From positions 558,001 to 622,000 of the forward strand of contig NZ_FXWK01000002.1 of the NCBI RefSeq assembly GCF_900177655.1: DNA of 64,000 nucleotides, in the 5' to 3' direction. Origin of the DNA: Devosia lucknowensis (lineage in GTDB: Bacteria > Pseudomonadota > Alphaproteobacteria > Rhizobiales > Devosiaceae). Shown here in pieces: positions 19,769 to 30,143 of this stretch. Both the position numbers and the translations under genes were made by a program. The notes under the pieces were generated by a model. It was not told the origin of the DNA. It saw only the letters and a list, made by a program, of their open reading frames with translations, and did not search any database. Within the stretch, counting starts at the first letter, position 1; each line of letters starts with the position of its first letter.

Positions 19769-20995
19769 TCAGATCGGCAGGCCGCTCAGAAGCTTGGGCG
19801 CTCCGCCGGCAACGCCGGATGCGGCGCGGATCAAGCTGGCCTTGACCGGACCGGCGCGGTCGACAAGCCCCAACCCAAAGTCCCTTACCGCGCGAAGCGG
19901 TGCCAAGTCGTTGGAAAACAGACGATTCATCCCGTCCGTCACCGCCGCCATCGAGGCCGTGTCGAGACGCCGCCACGCCTGATAGCGCTCCAGAACATCC
20001 GTGGCACCATGATCCAGTCCTAGACGCAGCGCATCGACAACCACTTCGGAAAGCGCGGCGACGTCCTTGAGGCCAAGATTGAGCCCCTGGCCTGCGATGG
20101 GGTGGATGACGTGCGCCGCGTCGCCCACCAATGCGAGGCGCGGCGCGACAAAGCTCTTGGCCAATTGCAGGCGCAGGGGGAAGCCCATCAATTTATCTTC
20201 AAGCGAGACGCGCCCCAATGTCGAGCCCATGACGGCCTCGATTTCCGCGGCCAGTTGATCGGGCTGCATGGCAAGGAAGCGGGGGGCCTCGGCGCTGCGT
20301 TCGGTCCAGACGAGCGAGGACCTGTTGCCTGGCAACGGCAAGCTGGCAAAAGGCCCTGAAGGCCGGAAATGTTCGTAGGCGACGCCGTCATGCGCCAGCT
20401 CGTGCGTGATCGTCGCGACAAGGCCAGTTTGATCATAGTCGTGACCGAAGGTTTCAATTCCCGCCCTCTGCCGAAGGCTCGATTGCGCGCCGTCTGCGGC
20501 GACGACCAGGGGTGCCGACAGCACAGATCCATCGGCGAGCGTCAGCCGGGCTTCGCCATCGTCGGCCGACCAGTCGGTGATATCAGCAGGCGCGAGCACC
20601 GTGATCCGGCCCTCCACTGCCGCCATCAATGCGGCGCCCATGGCCTGGTTGGGCACCATATGGGCGAAGGGTTCCCCCGGCGCGACATCGCCATCGAACC
20701 GCAGGAGCAACGGCCGCGCAAGATCGCCCGTCCCTGAGTCGGTAATGTGCATCGCGGTGATCGGCTGGCTTTGGCCAGCCATGTCATCCCACACACCCAA
20801 GGCCTCGAAGATCCGCCTTATGGCCGCGGCAACCGCCGTCGCGCGGTTGTCCCGCGGGATGCTGAGAGGCCGACGATCGACCAGAGCCACACGGATTCCA
20901 GGGGCAGATCGCACCAGTGCAAGGCCCAGCGTGAGCCCAACAGGCCCCGCACCCACGATGATGACGTCATGCCTGTGTGTCGGTGCTGCGCTCAT
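19769..20995 (-). CDS. UbiH/UbiF/Coq6-family FAD-dependent hydroxylase
   Basis: Flavoprotein monooxygenase of 408 residues. The FAD-binding GAGPVG (residues 15-20), the DG motif (VVAADGAQSSLRQRAGI) and the GD motif (LALVGDAAHVIHPIAGQGLNLGLKD) that marks the ubiquinone branch of the family are all intact. These enzymes hydroxylate the ring of ubiquinone precursors at the inner membrane face. Which ring position it serves (UbiH, UbiI, UbiF or the broader UbiL) cannot be told from sequence alone. Single gene, divergent from glnK. Confidence 0.93.
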   Translation of the reverse strand: MSAAPTHRHDVIIVGAGPVGLTLGLALVRSAPGIRVALVDRRPLSIPRDNRATAVAAAIRRIFEALGVWDDMAGQSQPITAMHITDSGTGDLARPLLLRFDGDVAPGEPFAHMVPNQAMGAALMAAVEGRITVLAPADITDWSADDGEARLTLADGSVLSAPLVVAADGAQSSLRQRAGIETFGHDYDQTGLVATITHELAHDGVAYEHFRPSGPFASLPLPGNRSSLVWTERSAEAPRFLAMQPDQLAAEIEAVMGSTLGRVSLEDKLMGFPLRLQLAKSFVAPRLALVGDAAHVIHPIAGQGLNLGLKDVAALSEVVVDALRLGLDHGATDVLERYQAWRRLDTASMAAVTDGMNRLFSNDLAPLRAVRDFGLGLVDRAGPVKASLIRAASGVAGGAPKLLSGLPI

Positions 20996-21207
20996 TCAGG
21001 ATCTCCTTGAGCGCATTGTCGGGCCCGGCGCGTGCGGAAACAAGTGCCAGCTTGCCGCGCCCCGTGCACAGAAAACCACCATAATTTTGAGAGCAAGCCA
21101 ATTGTGTCCATATTTTAAGCAAACGTGAGAGGGCGCCGCTTTTGGCCGGGGATATAAAATGCCATAGGCCATTGATAAATCTGATCATTCTTCAAGTTCA
21201 CCGGTTT

Positions 21208-21222
21208 TGGCACGCGTCTTGA
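21208..21222 (+). promoter_or_regulatory. Sigma-54 promoter of glnK-amtB unit 1
   Basis: TGGCAC-N5-TTGA with the invariant GG at 21209-21210 and G at 21221, matching the -24/-12 architecture except for the last base of TTGC. It is 45 bases before the glnK start and fits NtrC-dependent nitrogen control. Confidence 0.8.
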
Positions 21223-21266
21223 GAGGGAGGACAGGCGATAAAAATCAGAAAGGGAAAAGAGCAGGC

Positions 21267-21605
21267 ATGAAACTAGTGATTGCGATCATCAAACCATCGC
21301 GGCTCGAGGAAGTGCGCCAGGCGCTGAACTCGCTCGATGTTCACGGCATGACCGTCACCGAGGTGAAGGGATATGGCCGACAGAAGGGCCACTCGGAAAT
21401 TTATCGCGGCACCGAATACGCCGTGCATTTCCTTCCCAAGCTGAAAGTCGAAATTGCCGTGGACGACGCCATCGCCGATGCCGTCAGCACCGCGATTCGC
21501 GAGGCAGCCCAGACCGGCCGCATCGGCGACGGGAAGATCTTTGTTCTCGATCTTCTGGCCGTAACCCGCATTCGCACCGGCGAGACCGGCGCCGCGGCGC
21601 TCTAA
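21267..21605 (+). CDS. glnK: Nitrogen regulatory protein P-II (unit 1)
   Basis: P-II signalling protein of 112 residues, full length. It senses 2-oxoglutarate and ATP/ADP and, when not uridylylated, plugs the ammonium channel. Tyr51 of the T-loop (YRGTEYAV) is present, as is the B-loop TGRIGDGKIFV. The start at 21267 is the universal MKLVIAIIKP; a further in-frame codon upstream is ignored. It lies 31 bases before amtB in the same orientation, behind a sigma-54 promoter. It differs from the second copy (23320-23658) at only five positions: 69, 72, 76, 79 and 110. Confidence 0.96.
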   Translation: MKLVIAIIKPSRLEEVRQALNSLDVHGMTVTEVKGYGRQKGHSEIYRGTEYAVHFLPKLKVEIAVDDAIADAVSTAIREAAQTGRIGDGKIFVLDLLAVTRIRTGETGAAAL

Positions 21606-21636
21606 ACCCCATCATCATTCGAGGAACCATTTCACG

Positions 21637-22998
21637 ATGACAGGATGCACAACTGCATTGAAAATCGCCGGCGGCGCTGCTGTTGCCGCCCTTCTTCTTG
21701 CCCTGCCTGCCGTGGCGCAGGACACCATCACCCCCGAGGCCGCTGAAGCCGTCGTGGGCGGTGAGGCCGCGCTCCAGACGCAGTTCATACTGAACTCGTT
21801 CCTGATGCTGTTCGGCGGCATCCTGGTGTTCTGGATGGCTGCAGGCTTTGCCATGCTCGAAGCTGGCTTTGTGCGCACCAAGAATGTTTCGATGCAGTTG
21901 CTGAAGAACATCACCATGTATTCATTAGCGTGCCTCGCCTATTATCTCATCGGGTATGCGCTGATGTATCCGGGCGAAGGCTGGATGATCAGCGGTATCC
22001 TGGGTGCCGTGGGCATTGCCGTTCTGGAACCCGTGGGGCTCGCCGCCGAGGCGGCCGACCTTACCTATGCCACCGTCAGTTCGGACTTCTTCTTCCAGGT
22101 GATGTTCTGCGCCACGGCGGCGTCGATCGTGTCGGGCACTGTTGCCGAACGGATCAAGCTCCTGCCGTTTCTCGTATTCGTCGCCGTCCTGACCGCGTTC
22201 ATCTATCCCATCCAGGCCTCCTGGAAGTGGGGTGGCGGTTTCCTCGACCAGATGGGCTTTCTCGATTTTGCCGGTTCGACGGTGGTGCACTCGGTCGGCG
22301 GATGGGCTGCGCTTGCCGGCGCGATCGTGCTTGGCGCACGTCGAGGCAAGTACAATGCCGACGGATCCGTCCACGCCATTCCCGGCTCGAACATGCCACT
22401 GGCGGTGCTGGGCATGTTTATCCTCTGGATGGGCTGGTACGGCTTCAACGGCGCTTCGCAGCTTGCGATGGGCACGGTCGGCGACATTGCCGATGTCGGT
22501 CGCGTCATGGCCAATACCAATGCCGGCGCCATCGGCGGCGCCCTGGCGGCCGCAGCACTTTCCGCGGCGCTCTACAAGAAAGTCGATCTGACCTTCGTCA
22601 TCAACGGTGCGCTGGCCGGCCTCGTTTCGGTCACGGCCGAACCTTTGACACCGGGACTGGGCACGGCAACGCTGATCGGCGCGGTCGGTGGCGTCATCGT
22701 GGTGCTGTCGGTGCCATTGCTCGACCGGCTCAAGATCGACGATGTCGTGGGCGCCATTCCTGTCCACCTGTTCGCCGGCATCTGGGGCACGATCGCCGTG
22801 GTGCTCACCAACCCGGACGCCAATATCGGGGCGCAACTCCTGGCCATTCTGAGCGTGGGCGCGTTCGTCTTCATCATCAGCCTCGTCCTCTGGATCATCC
22901 TCAAGGCGGCAATGGGGCTGCGTCCGAGCGAAGAAGACGAGGATCTCGGGCTCGACGTCACCGAGGTCGGCGTCGAGGCCTATCCCGAGTTCAAATAG
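21637..22998 (+). CDS. amtB: Ammonium transporter, MLEAG-type Amt (unit 1)
   Basis: Ammonium channel of 453 residues with a cleavable signal peptide (ending LLLALPAVAQ) and about eleven membrane helices. It carries AGFAMLEAGFVRTKN instead of the GLALFYGGLVR of E. coli AmtB, a form typical of cyanobacterial and plant AMT1-like channels. The pore histidines are placed in STVVHSVGG and IPVHLFAGIWG. It is thus strongly diverged from the second Amt in the window, although the partner P-II proteins are almost the same. Co-transcribed with the glnK 31 bases upstream. A GC-rich hairpin without T-run follows (23012-23027). Confidence 0.94.
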   Translation: MTGCTTALKIAGGAAVAALLLALPAVAQDTITPEAAEAVVGGEAALQTQFILNSFLMLFGGILVFWMAAGFAMLEAGFVRTKNVSMQLLKNITMYSLACLAYYLIGYALMYPGEGWMISGILGAVGIAVLEPVGLAAEAADLTYATVSSDFFFQVMFCATAASIVSGTVAERIKLLPFLVFVAVLTAFIYPIQASWKWGGGFLDQMGFLDFAGSTVVHSVGGWAALAGAIVLGARRGKYNADGSVHAIPGSNMPLAVLGMFILWMGWYGFNGASQLAMGTVGDIADVGRVMANTNAGAIGGALAAAALSAALYKKVDLTFVINGALAGLVSVTAEPLTPGLGTATLIGAVGGVIVVLSVPLLDRLKIDDVVGAIPVHLFAGIWGTIAVVLTNPDANIGAQLLAILSVGAFVFIISLVLWIILKAAMGLRPSEEDEDLGLDVTEVGVEAYPEFK

Positions 22999-23048
22999 TC
23001 GCTTCTGGCGGCCGGGCGCACGCCCGGTCGCTGCCGCTTGCCAGCGGC

Positions 23049-23113
23049 GTGCAGTCTACGCTCCTCTTGGCCCGCCACAGAGGCTTCCCACTCGCAAACC
23101 GCGTAGACTGCAC
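23049..23113. repeat. 13-bp inverted repeat with 39-base spacer
   Basis: The two arms are exact reverse complements. The spacer is not symmetric. It may be a protein-binding site, for example upstream activator sites for the sigma-54 promoter 150 bases downstream, or the 3' end structure of the first amtB transcript. Confidence 0.6.
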
Positions 23114-23257
23114 ACCCCTCGCAAACGCGCTCAAAAAAAGAGCAGGCACGAAGAGCGTTGCTCAAAAAATAGACTGAAAAATGCCCAATTCTGAGTCTGT
23201 GGGCACCTCCATCCGTTAAGCTCCTGGAAGATATCAGAAATTTCAAGCCATCCGAAT

Positions 23258-23272
23258 TGGCATGCAGCTTGA
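23258..23272 (+). promoter_or_regulatory. Sigma-54 promoter of glnK-amtB unit 2
   Basis: TGGCAT-N5-TTGA, with the same spacing as the promoter of unit 1 (GG 23259-23260, G 23271). It is 48 bases before the second glnK start. Confidence 0.78.
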
Positions 23273-23319
23273 AAGAACAGTGACCAGTCCAGCACGCCAT
23301 GAGGCGACAAGGGGGTCAG

Positions 23320-23658
23320 ATGAAACTGGTGATTGCCATTATCAAGCCGTCTCGGCTTGAAGAGGTGCGGCAAGCGCTCAATTCGCTCGATGTGCACGGC
23401 ATGACCGTCACCGAGGTGAAAGGATACGGGCGCCAGAAGGGGCACTCGGAAATCTATCGCGGCACCGAATATGCCGTGCACTTCCTGCCCAAGCTCAAAG
23501 TCGAAATCGCTGTCGATGATGCCCTCGCCGACCAGGTGAGCACGGTTATCCGCGACGCCGCACAGACGGGCCGCATCGGCGACGGCAAGATCTTCGTGCT
23601 CGACCTATTGGCGGTCACCCGCATTCGCACCGGTGAAACGGGCGCCTCGGCGCTCTGA
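23320..23658 (+). CDS. glnK: Nitrogen regulatory protein P-II (unit 2)
   Basis: Second P-II protein of 112 residues with Tyr51 and all loop motifs retained. It is 107/112 identical to the first copy; the five changes are I69L, A72Q, A76V, E79D and A110S, so four cluster in one helix region. The DNA differs at many third codon positions, so the copies are not recent identical duplicates. The start ATG has an AAGGGGG ribosome site. It precedes the second amtB by 29 bases. Confidence 0.96.
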   Translation: MKLVIAIIKPSRLEEVRQALNSLDVHGMTVTEVKGYGRQKGHSEIYRGTEYAVHFLPKLKVEIAVDDALADQVSTVIRDAAQTGRIGDGKIFVLDLLAVTRIRTGETGASAL

Positions 23659-23687
23659 TCCCGCTTCCCAATTCCGGAGACGATACA

Positions 23688-25052
23688 ATGAAGATGTCGA
23701 ACGTTCTGGGGGGCGCAACACTGGCCTCCCTCCTCATGTCCCTGCCAGCCCTGGCACAAGAGGCCGCCGCGCCTGCTGCTGAAGCCGTTGCGGAAACCGC
23801 CGCCGCCGTCGTCGACAAGGGCGACGTGGCCTGGATGCTTGTCTCGACCATGGTCGTGATCGTCATGACCATTCCGGGCCTAGCCCTGTTCTATGGCGGC
23901 CTCGTTCGCGCCAAGAACGTACTCAGCGTCCTGACCCAGGTTTTCCTCGGCTTCTCGATGATTTCGATCCTTTGGGTCGCCTACGGATACTCGCTGGCCT
24001 TCGCCGGCCCGACAGAGGGCGGCCTCTCCGCCTTTATCGGCGATTTCTCGAAATTCTTCCTCAACGGCGTGACCCTCGACAGCCGTGCCGCTACGTTCTC
24101 GGCCGGTTTCGAGCTGCCCGAACTGGTGTTCGTCACCTTCCAGCTGACCTTTGCGTGCATCACTTCGACCCTGATCGTTGGTGGCATCGCCGAGCGCATG
24201 AAGTTCGGCGCGCTGATGGCTTTCCTCGCCATCTGGTTCACGTTCTCCTATGTGCCGATGGCACACATGGTGTGGTCGGGCCCGGGCCTGCTGTTCGGCA
24301 TGGGTGCGTACGACTTTGCCGGCGGCACCGTCGTTCACATCAATTCGGGTGTGGCCGCACTCGTTGCCGCTCTCGTCCTCGGCGCCCGTTCCACCTACAT
24401 GAAGGAACCGATCCCGCCGCATAACCTGGTCCTGACCTATATCGGCGCTGGCCTGCTGTGGTTCGGCTGGTTCGGCTTCAATGCCGGCTCCAACCTCGAA
24501 GCCAATGCCCTGACCGCCGTTGCCCTCATCAATACCGTCCTGGCTCCGGCCGCCGGTGCGCTGGCCTGGGCGCTGGGCGAAAAGATCACCCGCGGCCATG
24601 CCTCGGCTCTTGGTGCTGTCTCGGGTGCTGTTGCCGGCCTCGTCGCCATCACTCCGGCTGCTGGTTTCTCCGGTGTGGGCGGCGCCATCGTGCTGGGCGC
24701 CGTTGCCGGCGTGGTCTGCCTGTGGGCCGTGGTCAACCTCAAGCCATTGCTCAAGTATGACGACAGCCTCGACGTGTTCGGCATCCACGGCGTGGGCGGC
24801 ATTGTCGGCGCTCTTGGCACCGCCATCGTCGCCAACCCCTCGCTCGGTGGTTACCCGCTCGACGGCTACGACATGGGCGGCCAGTTCATGATCCAGCTCA
24901 CCAGCGTCATCGTCGCCATCGTCTGGTCCGGTGTGGTTGCGCTCGTGGCAATGCTGATCGTCAAGGCGCTGTTTGGCGGTGCCAAGGTTTCGGAAGCCGC
25001 CGAAAGCGACGGCCTCGATCTCTCGACGCACGGCGAGCGCGCCTACAACTGA
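23688..25052 (+). CDS. amtB: Ammonium transporter, E. coli AmtB-type (unit 2)
   Basis: Ammonium channel of 454 residues with a signal peptide (ending SLPALAQ) and eleven expected membrane helices. It has the classical IPGLALFYGGLVRAKN segment and YDFAGGTVVHINSGVAALVAALVLG, with the twin pore histidines in TVVHINSG and DVFGIHGVGG. Co-transcribed with the second glnK. The classical GlnK-AmtB lock is expected to act on this pair. A moderate hairpin (about 25082-25109, AAGGGGCGGCG.../...CGCCCTTT) follows and probably ends the transcript. Confidence 0.96.
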   Translation: MKMSNVLGGATLASLLMSLPALAQEAAAPAAEAVAETAAAVVDKGDVAWMLVSTMVVIVMTIPGLALFYGGLVRAKNVLSVLTQVFLGFSMISILWVAYGYSLAFAGPTEGGLSAFIGDFSKFFLNGVTLDSRAATFSAGFELPELVFVTFQLTFACITSTLIVGGIAERMKFGALMAFLAIWFTFSYVPMAHMVWSGPGLLFGMGAYDFAGGTVVHINSGVAALVAALVLGARSTYMKEPIPPHNLVLTYIGAGLLWFGWFGFNAGSNLEANALTAVALINTVLAPAAGALAWALGEKITRGHASALGAVSGAVAGLVAITPAAGFSGVGGAIVLGAVAGVVCLWAVVNLKPLLKYDDSLDVFGIHGVGGIVGALGTAIVANPSLGGYPLDGYDMGGQFMIQLTSVIVAIVWSGVVALVAMLIVKALFGGAKVSEAAESDGLDLSTHGERAYN

Positions 25053-25081
25053 TCGATTACAGAATCAGCTGAGCAATCCAG

Positions 25082-25110
25082 AAGGGGCGGCGCCACGGCG
25101 TCGCCCTTTG
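25082..25110 (+). terminator. Probable terminator of glnK-amtB unit 2
   Basis: An imperfect stem AAGGGGCGGCGCC/GGCGTCGCCCTTT followed by TGTCTTT, 30 bases after the amtB stop. Confidence 0.55.
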
Positions 25111-25215
25111 TCTTTCCGGCATTTTCCGATGGTTAGCACGCGATTAACCACGGCCGATTAGCATGGGCTCATTACGGCCCACTCTGATGGTTTGCGGGCC
25201 GGCAACGAGTAATGC

Positions 25216-27921
25216 GTGTCCATGCCCAGCCATCCCGTCTCCACTCTCGACGAAGTTCGCACCATGCCCGCCCGGGCGTCCCGCGCATCGACGCGCTCGG
25301 CGAAAGCTCCCATGCCGCCGCCGGCGATCGCCATCCGCATTCCGCTGCGTGTCGCGGGCATGCTGATCCTGGGCCTGTGCGCCATTGTTCTGGCATCGCT
25401 TGCCTCGTGGTCAGTGGATGACCCCTCACTGTCGCTGGCGACCAGCAAGACCGCTGCGAACTGGCTGGGTTTTCCGGGCGCGGTCATTGCAGACCTCGTT
25501 TTCCAGTTTCTCGGACTGGCGGGCCTTGTGATGGTCGTGCCGCTGGCGCTCTGGGGCTGGGCCATGGCGCGCCGTCACGTGGTCACGCATCCGGGCATGC
25601 GGTTGCTCGCCTGGGTGGGCGCCGTCGTGCTATTTTCCGGCGTATTCTCGTTTGTGACCATGCCCCAGAGCTGGCCGCTCCCCACCGGGCTCGGCGGCCT
25701 CAGCGGCATGCTTTTCACCAATCTTGCAGGCATGATCGCAGGGACGCAGCCGGAGGCGCTGACCTCGACGCTGTTCGCGATCATCCTGGCCGCACCCGCC
25801 CTCGCCCTGTTCTGGATTGCCATGGGCCTCGGCACCTCCATCCCAGCAAAGCCGGCCAAGGCTTCGGCGTCGCGCAAAGCTGCCGAAGAAGACGAACGCG
25901 AGGCCAACCCGCTGGTCGAAGTCGCCATGGGCGCCGTCGTCCATATGGGCTATTCGATGCGTACGGCATTCCGTCGCGCCAAGGCCGAACATGCCGCGCG
26001 CCGCGCCGAGACCGCGGCCGATGACCGCGACCGCGATGTCGAGCCTTCGATGCACGAGCATCGCGTTCCAACCGTACATGTGGAGCCCGACATGGTCGTG
26101 GCGCCAACGCAGCGCCGCATCCATGCGCCTGCTCCGCATGTCGAGCCAAGCTTTACGCCAAGCGCCCGCATCATGGCGCAGCCGGACTATGACGACACCG
26201 CGATCGACTATCCTGAAGAACCGGAAGACGACGCCGTCCCGTTCGTGCCGGATACGCCGGTGGTATCGCGCACCCAGCGCGGCGATTCCCGTTTCACTCC
26301 CGTCGATCCGGCAGCGCCACGCGTCGCAGCACCGGCGCCCCGTCCCGCGCAGGGTCAGCGTCAATTCCGCGAAGCACAAGGCTCGCTGCTCGACGAACCC
26401 CATGGTTTCGAGCTGCCGGAGCTGAGCCTGCTGGCCGAACCGCGCCGCGGCGGCCCCTCGCCGGAACACGCGCCCGAGCGTCTCGAAGCAATGGCCCGCC
26501 AGCTCGAGGCCGTGTTGCAGGATTTTGGGGTCAAAGGCGACATCATCAATGTCCGCCCCGGCCCGGTCGTGACCCTGTTCGAACTCGAACCGGCTCCTGG
26601 CATCAAGTCGAGCCGCGTTATCTCGCTGGCGGACGATATTGCCCGCTCGATGTCGGCGATTTCCGCTCGCGTCGCCGTGGTGCCGGGCCGCAATGCCATC
26701 GGCATCGAGCTGCCCAACCAGAGCCGCGAGACCGTGTATTTCCGCGAAATGCTGGCGTCGTCCGACTTCGAAAAGATGAAGGGCAAGCTGCCGATATGCC
26801 TAGGCAAGACCATCGGCGGCGAACCTGTGATCGCCGACCTGGCGCGCATGCCGCATCTGCTCATCGCCGGCACCACCGGTTCGGGCAAGTCGGTGGGCAT
26901 AAATACCTTCATCCTTTCGCTGCTCTACCAGATGACGCCCGAGCAGTGCCGCATGATCATGATCGATCCCAAGATGCTGGAATTGTCGATCTATGACGGC
27001 ATTCCGCACCTGCTGACGCCGGTCGTTACAGATCCGCAGAAGGCCGTCGTGGCGCTCAAATGGGCCGTGCGCGAGATGGAAGACCGCTATCGCAAGATGA
27101 GCAAGATCGGCGTCCGCAACATCGACGGCTTCAACCAGCGCGTCGCCGAGGCCGCCAAAGAGGGTCGCGTCATTACCCGAACCGTGCAGACCGGCTTCGA
27201 TCGCGAAACCGGTGAGGCCATCTTCGAGAGCGAAGAATTCGACCTTTCGCCGCTTCCCTATATCGTCGTCATCGTCGACGAAATGGCCGACCTGATGATG
27301 GTGGCCGGCAAAGACATTGAGGGCGCCATCCAGCGTCTGGCGCAGATGGCGCGTGCCGCAGGCATCCACATCGTCACCGCCACGCAGCGTCCGTCGGTGG
27401 ACGTGATCACCGGTACGATCAAGGCCAACTTCCCGACCCGCATCTCCTTTATGGTGACCAGCAAGATCGACTCGCGCACCATTCTGGGTGAACAGGGCGC
27501 CGAACAGCTGCTGGGCAACGGCGACATGCTCTACATGGCCTCAGGCGGCCGCACCAAGCGCCTTCATGGGGCCTTCGTGTCCGACGCGGAAGTGGAAGCC
27601 GTGGTCAATCATTTGAAGAGCCAGGGCTCGCCCGACTACCTCGACAACATCACCGAGGAAAACGACGAGGGTGGTGAATTCGGCGCAGAGGCGATGGGCG
27701 AGACCGGCGGCGGTTCGGGCGATGAGCTCTACGACAAGGCGGTCCATGTCGTCCTGACGGACAAGAAAGCATCGACCTCCTATGTCCAGCGCCGCCTCGG
27801 GGTGGGCTACAACAAGGCCGCGACGTTGATCGAGCGGATGGAACGTGAAGGCGTCATCAGCGCTGCCAACCACGCGGGCAAACGCGAAATCCTGGTCGGC
27901 AACAATGCCGACGGCTACTGA
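25216..27921 (+). CDS. ftsK: DNA translocase FtsK
   Basis: Septal DNA pump of 901 residues that clears chromosome termini during division. Residues about 40-215 hold four membrane helices. A proline- and charge-rich linker (about 215-400) follows, then the motor with Walker [13 protein letters not shown] (about residue 552) and Walker [15 protein letters not shown]. The carboxy end is the winged-helix gamma domain ([33 protein letters not shown]) that reads KOPS sites. The GTG at 25216 and the ATG two codons later (25222) are equally possible starts, as no clear ribosome site decides. A strong terminator follows. Confidence 0.95.
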   Translation: MSMPSHPVSTLDEVRTMPARASRASTRSAKAPMPPPAIAIRIPLRVAGMLILGLCAIVLASLASWSVDDPSLSLATSKTAANWLGFPGAVIADLVFQFLGLAGLVMVVPLALWGWAMARRHVVTHPGMRLLAWVGAVVLFSGVFSFVTMPQSWPLPTGLGGLSGMLFTNLAGMIAGTQPEALTSTLFAIILAAPALALFWIAMGLGTSIPAKPAKASASRKAAEEDEREANPLVEVAMGAVVHMGYSMRTAFRRAKAEHAARRAETAADDRDRDVEPSMHEHRVPTVHVEPDMVVAPTQRRIHAPAPHVEPSFTPSARIMAQPDYDDTAIDYPEEPEDDAVPFVPDTPVVSRTQRGDSRFTPVDPAAPRVAAPAPRPAQGQRQFREAQGSLLDEPHGFELPELSLLAEPRRGGPSPEHAPERLEAMARQLEAVLQDFGVKGDIINVRPGPVVTLFELEPAPGIKSSRVISLADDIARSMSAISARVAVVPGRNAIGIELPNQSRETVYFREMLASSDFEKMKGKLPICLGKTIGGEPVIADLARMPHLLIAGTTGSGKSVGINTFILSLLYQMTPEQCRMIMIDPKMLELSIYDGIPHLLTPVVTDPQKAVVALKWAVREMEDRYRKMSKIGVRNIDGFNQRVAEAAKEGRVITRTVQTGFDRETGEAIFESEEFDLSPLPYIVVIVDEMADLMMVAGKDIEGAIQRLAQMARAAGIHIVTATQRPSVDVITGTIKANFPTRISFMVTSKIDSRTILGEQGAEQLLGNGDMLYMASGGRTKRLHGAFVSDAEVEAVVNHLKSQGSPDYLDNITEENDEGGEFGAEAMGETGGGSGDELYDKAVHVVLTDKKASTSYVQRRLGVGYNKAATLIERMEREGVISAANHAGKREILVGNNADGY

Positions 27922-27940
27922 GGCGCAGTCTCCTCAACAA

Positions 27941-27973
27941 AAAACCGCCGGCTCCCATGGGGCCGGCGGTTTT
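27941..27973. terminator. Bidirectional terminator between ftsK and the sugar ABC operon
   Basis: A 12-bp stem AAAACCGCCGGC/GCCGGCGGTTTT with A-rich and T-rich flanks on the two sides, between convergent genes. Confidence 0.88.
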
Positions 27974-27995
27974 GTTTTGAGGCGTCGGGGGTGGT

Positions 27996-29051
<1,056 letters not shown>

Positions 29052-29063
29052 GGTCCGTTCTCC

Positions 29064-30143
29064 TTAGCGAAACTCGGTCGGGACCCAGCTCTGGTAGAGC
29101 GGATGATCGGGACCAAGCGGCAGTACCACTTCGGTATGGGTTGAGGAAGAGTGGTAAAAGGCCGTTACCAGCTCAAGGGCCCTGCGGCTATCGGCACTCG
29201 ACACCGGCAATTCGGCCTTGTCGAAGATGGCATCGTGGAACCGTGCCATCTGCGTCTGGAAGCGCGAGGGCACGTCCTGCCATCCGGCCAGGAGCGCGTC
29301 GATACGGCTCTTCACCTCCTCGTTGCGCGGCAATATCTTCCAAAGCTCCTTGCCCGGATTATAGGGCGCGTGATCACTTTCAAACGTCACATTCTCGAAC
29401 TGCAGGCGAATGCGAGTGATCTCGTCGACGGAGCCGAGGGTTGCGGTGAAGCTGGCCAGCGCGCCCGATTTCATCTCCAGCGAGGCCGAAATCGTGTCCT
29501 CGACTTCGATCGGATTGACCCGGGTGGCCACGCGCCCGAAAATGCGCGCAATGTCACCCATGAGATAGGTGAATATGTCATGCGGGTGGATGGCATGGCC
29601 CATCAGCACACCGCCGAGTTCGGTCTTCCATTTGCCGCGCCAGGGCACGGCATAATAGGGCGCTTCGCGTCGCCACATGGTCTCGACCGTGCCGCAATAG
29701 GGCTTGCCCGCAAGGCCAGCGTCAATGATGCGTTTTGCCTGCTCGATACCGTTGCCGAACCGGTACTGAAACACCGGCATCAGTTTTCCCTTGGCCGTCT
29801 GCTCGATCGCCATGATGGCATCGACGTCCCGCAGTGAGCCGACCAGCGGTTTCTCGCATACGACATGCTTGCCGGCTTCGAGCGCTGCGGACACCATCGG
29901 CAGGTGCGCGCCGGGCGGTGTGCAGACATCGATGATGTCGATATCATCCATGGTGAGCAGATCATCGAAGTTGACGATCCGGCGTTCAATGCCGAATTCA
30001 TCACCGATCGCGTCCAGACGCTCCTGGTTCAGATCGCAGAGGGCGACGACCTTGAACTTGTCGGCATTGGGCAGATAGCCCTCGACGATATGCGACCTGC
30101 CGATGCCGCATCCGACGACGGCAACATTGAGGATCCGGCTCAT
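29064..30143 (-). CDS. Gfo/Idh/MocA family oxidoreductase (distal copy)
   Basis: NAD(P)-dependent sugar or inositol dehydrogenase-type protein of 359 residues. The Rossmann motif VVGCGIGRSHIVEG and the EKPLVGS segment with the conserved Lys are present, and a GHAIHPHDIFTYLMGD motif carries the likely catalytic histidines. The start at 30143 overlaps the stop of the previous oxidoreductase (ATGA); an ATG nine bases earlier is possible. It lies 12 bases before the ATPase gene. Substrate unknown; it probably acts on the sugar taken up by the operon's transporter. Confidence 0.9.
   Translation of the reverse strand: MSRILNVAVVGCGIGRSHIVEGYLPNADKFKVVALCDLNQERLDAIGDEFGIERRIVNFDDLLTMDDIDIIDVCTPPGAHLPMVSAALEAGKHVVCEKPLVGSLRDVDAIMAIEQTAKGKLMPVFQYRFGNGIEQAKRIIDAGLAGKPYCGTVETMWRREAPYYAVPWRGKWKTELGGVLMGHAIHPHDIFTYLMGDIARIFGRVATRVNPIEVEDTISASLEMKSGALASFTATLGSVDEITRIRLQFENVTFESDHAPYNPGKELWKILPRNEEVKSRIDALLAGWQDVPSRFQTQMARFHDAIFDKAELPVSSADSRRALELVTAFYHSSSTHTEVVLPLGPDHPLYQSWVPTEFR

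Larger units (their letters stand above)
22999..23319. other. Intergenic region between the two glnK-amtB units
   Basis: 321 bases without a gene. It contains a CCGGGCG/CGCCCGG hairpin (23012-23027), a 13-bp inverted repeat GTGCAGTCTACGC (23049-23061) and GCGTAGACTGCAC (23101-23113), a direct repeat CTCGCAAAC (23091-23099, 23118-23126), and the second sigma-54 promoter. Confidence 0.75.
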
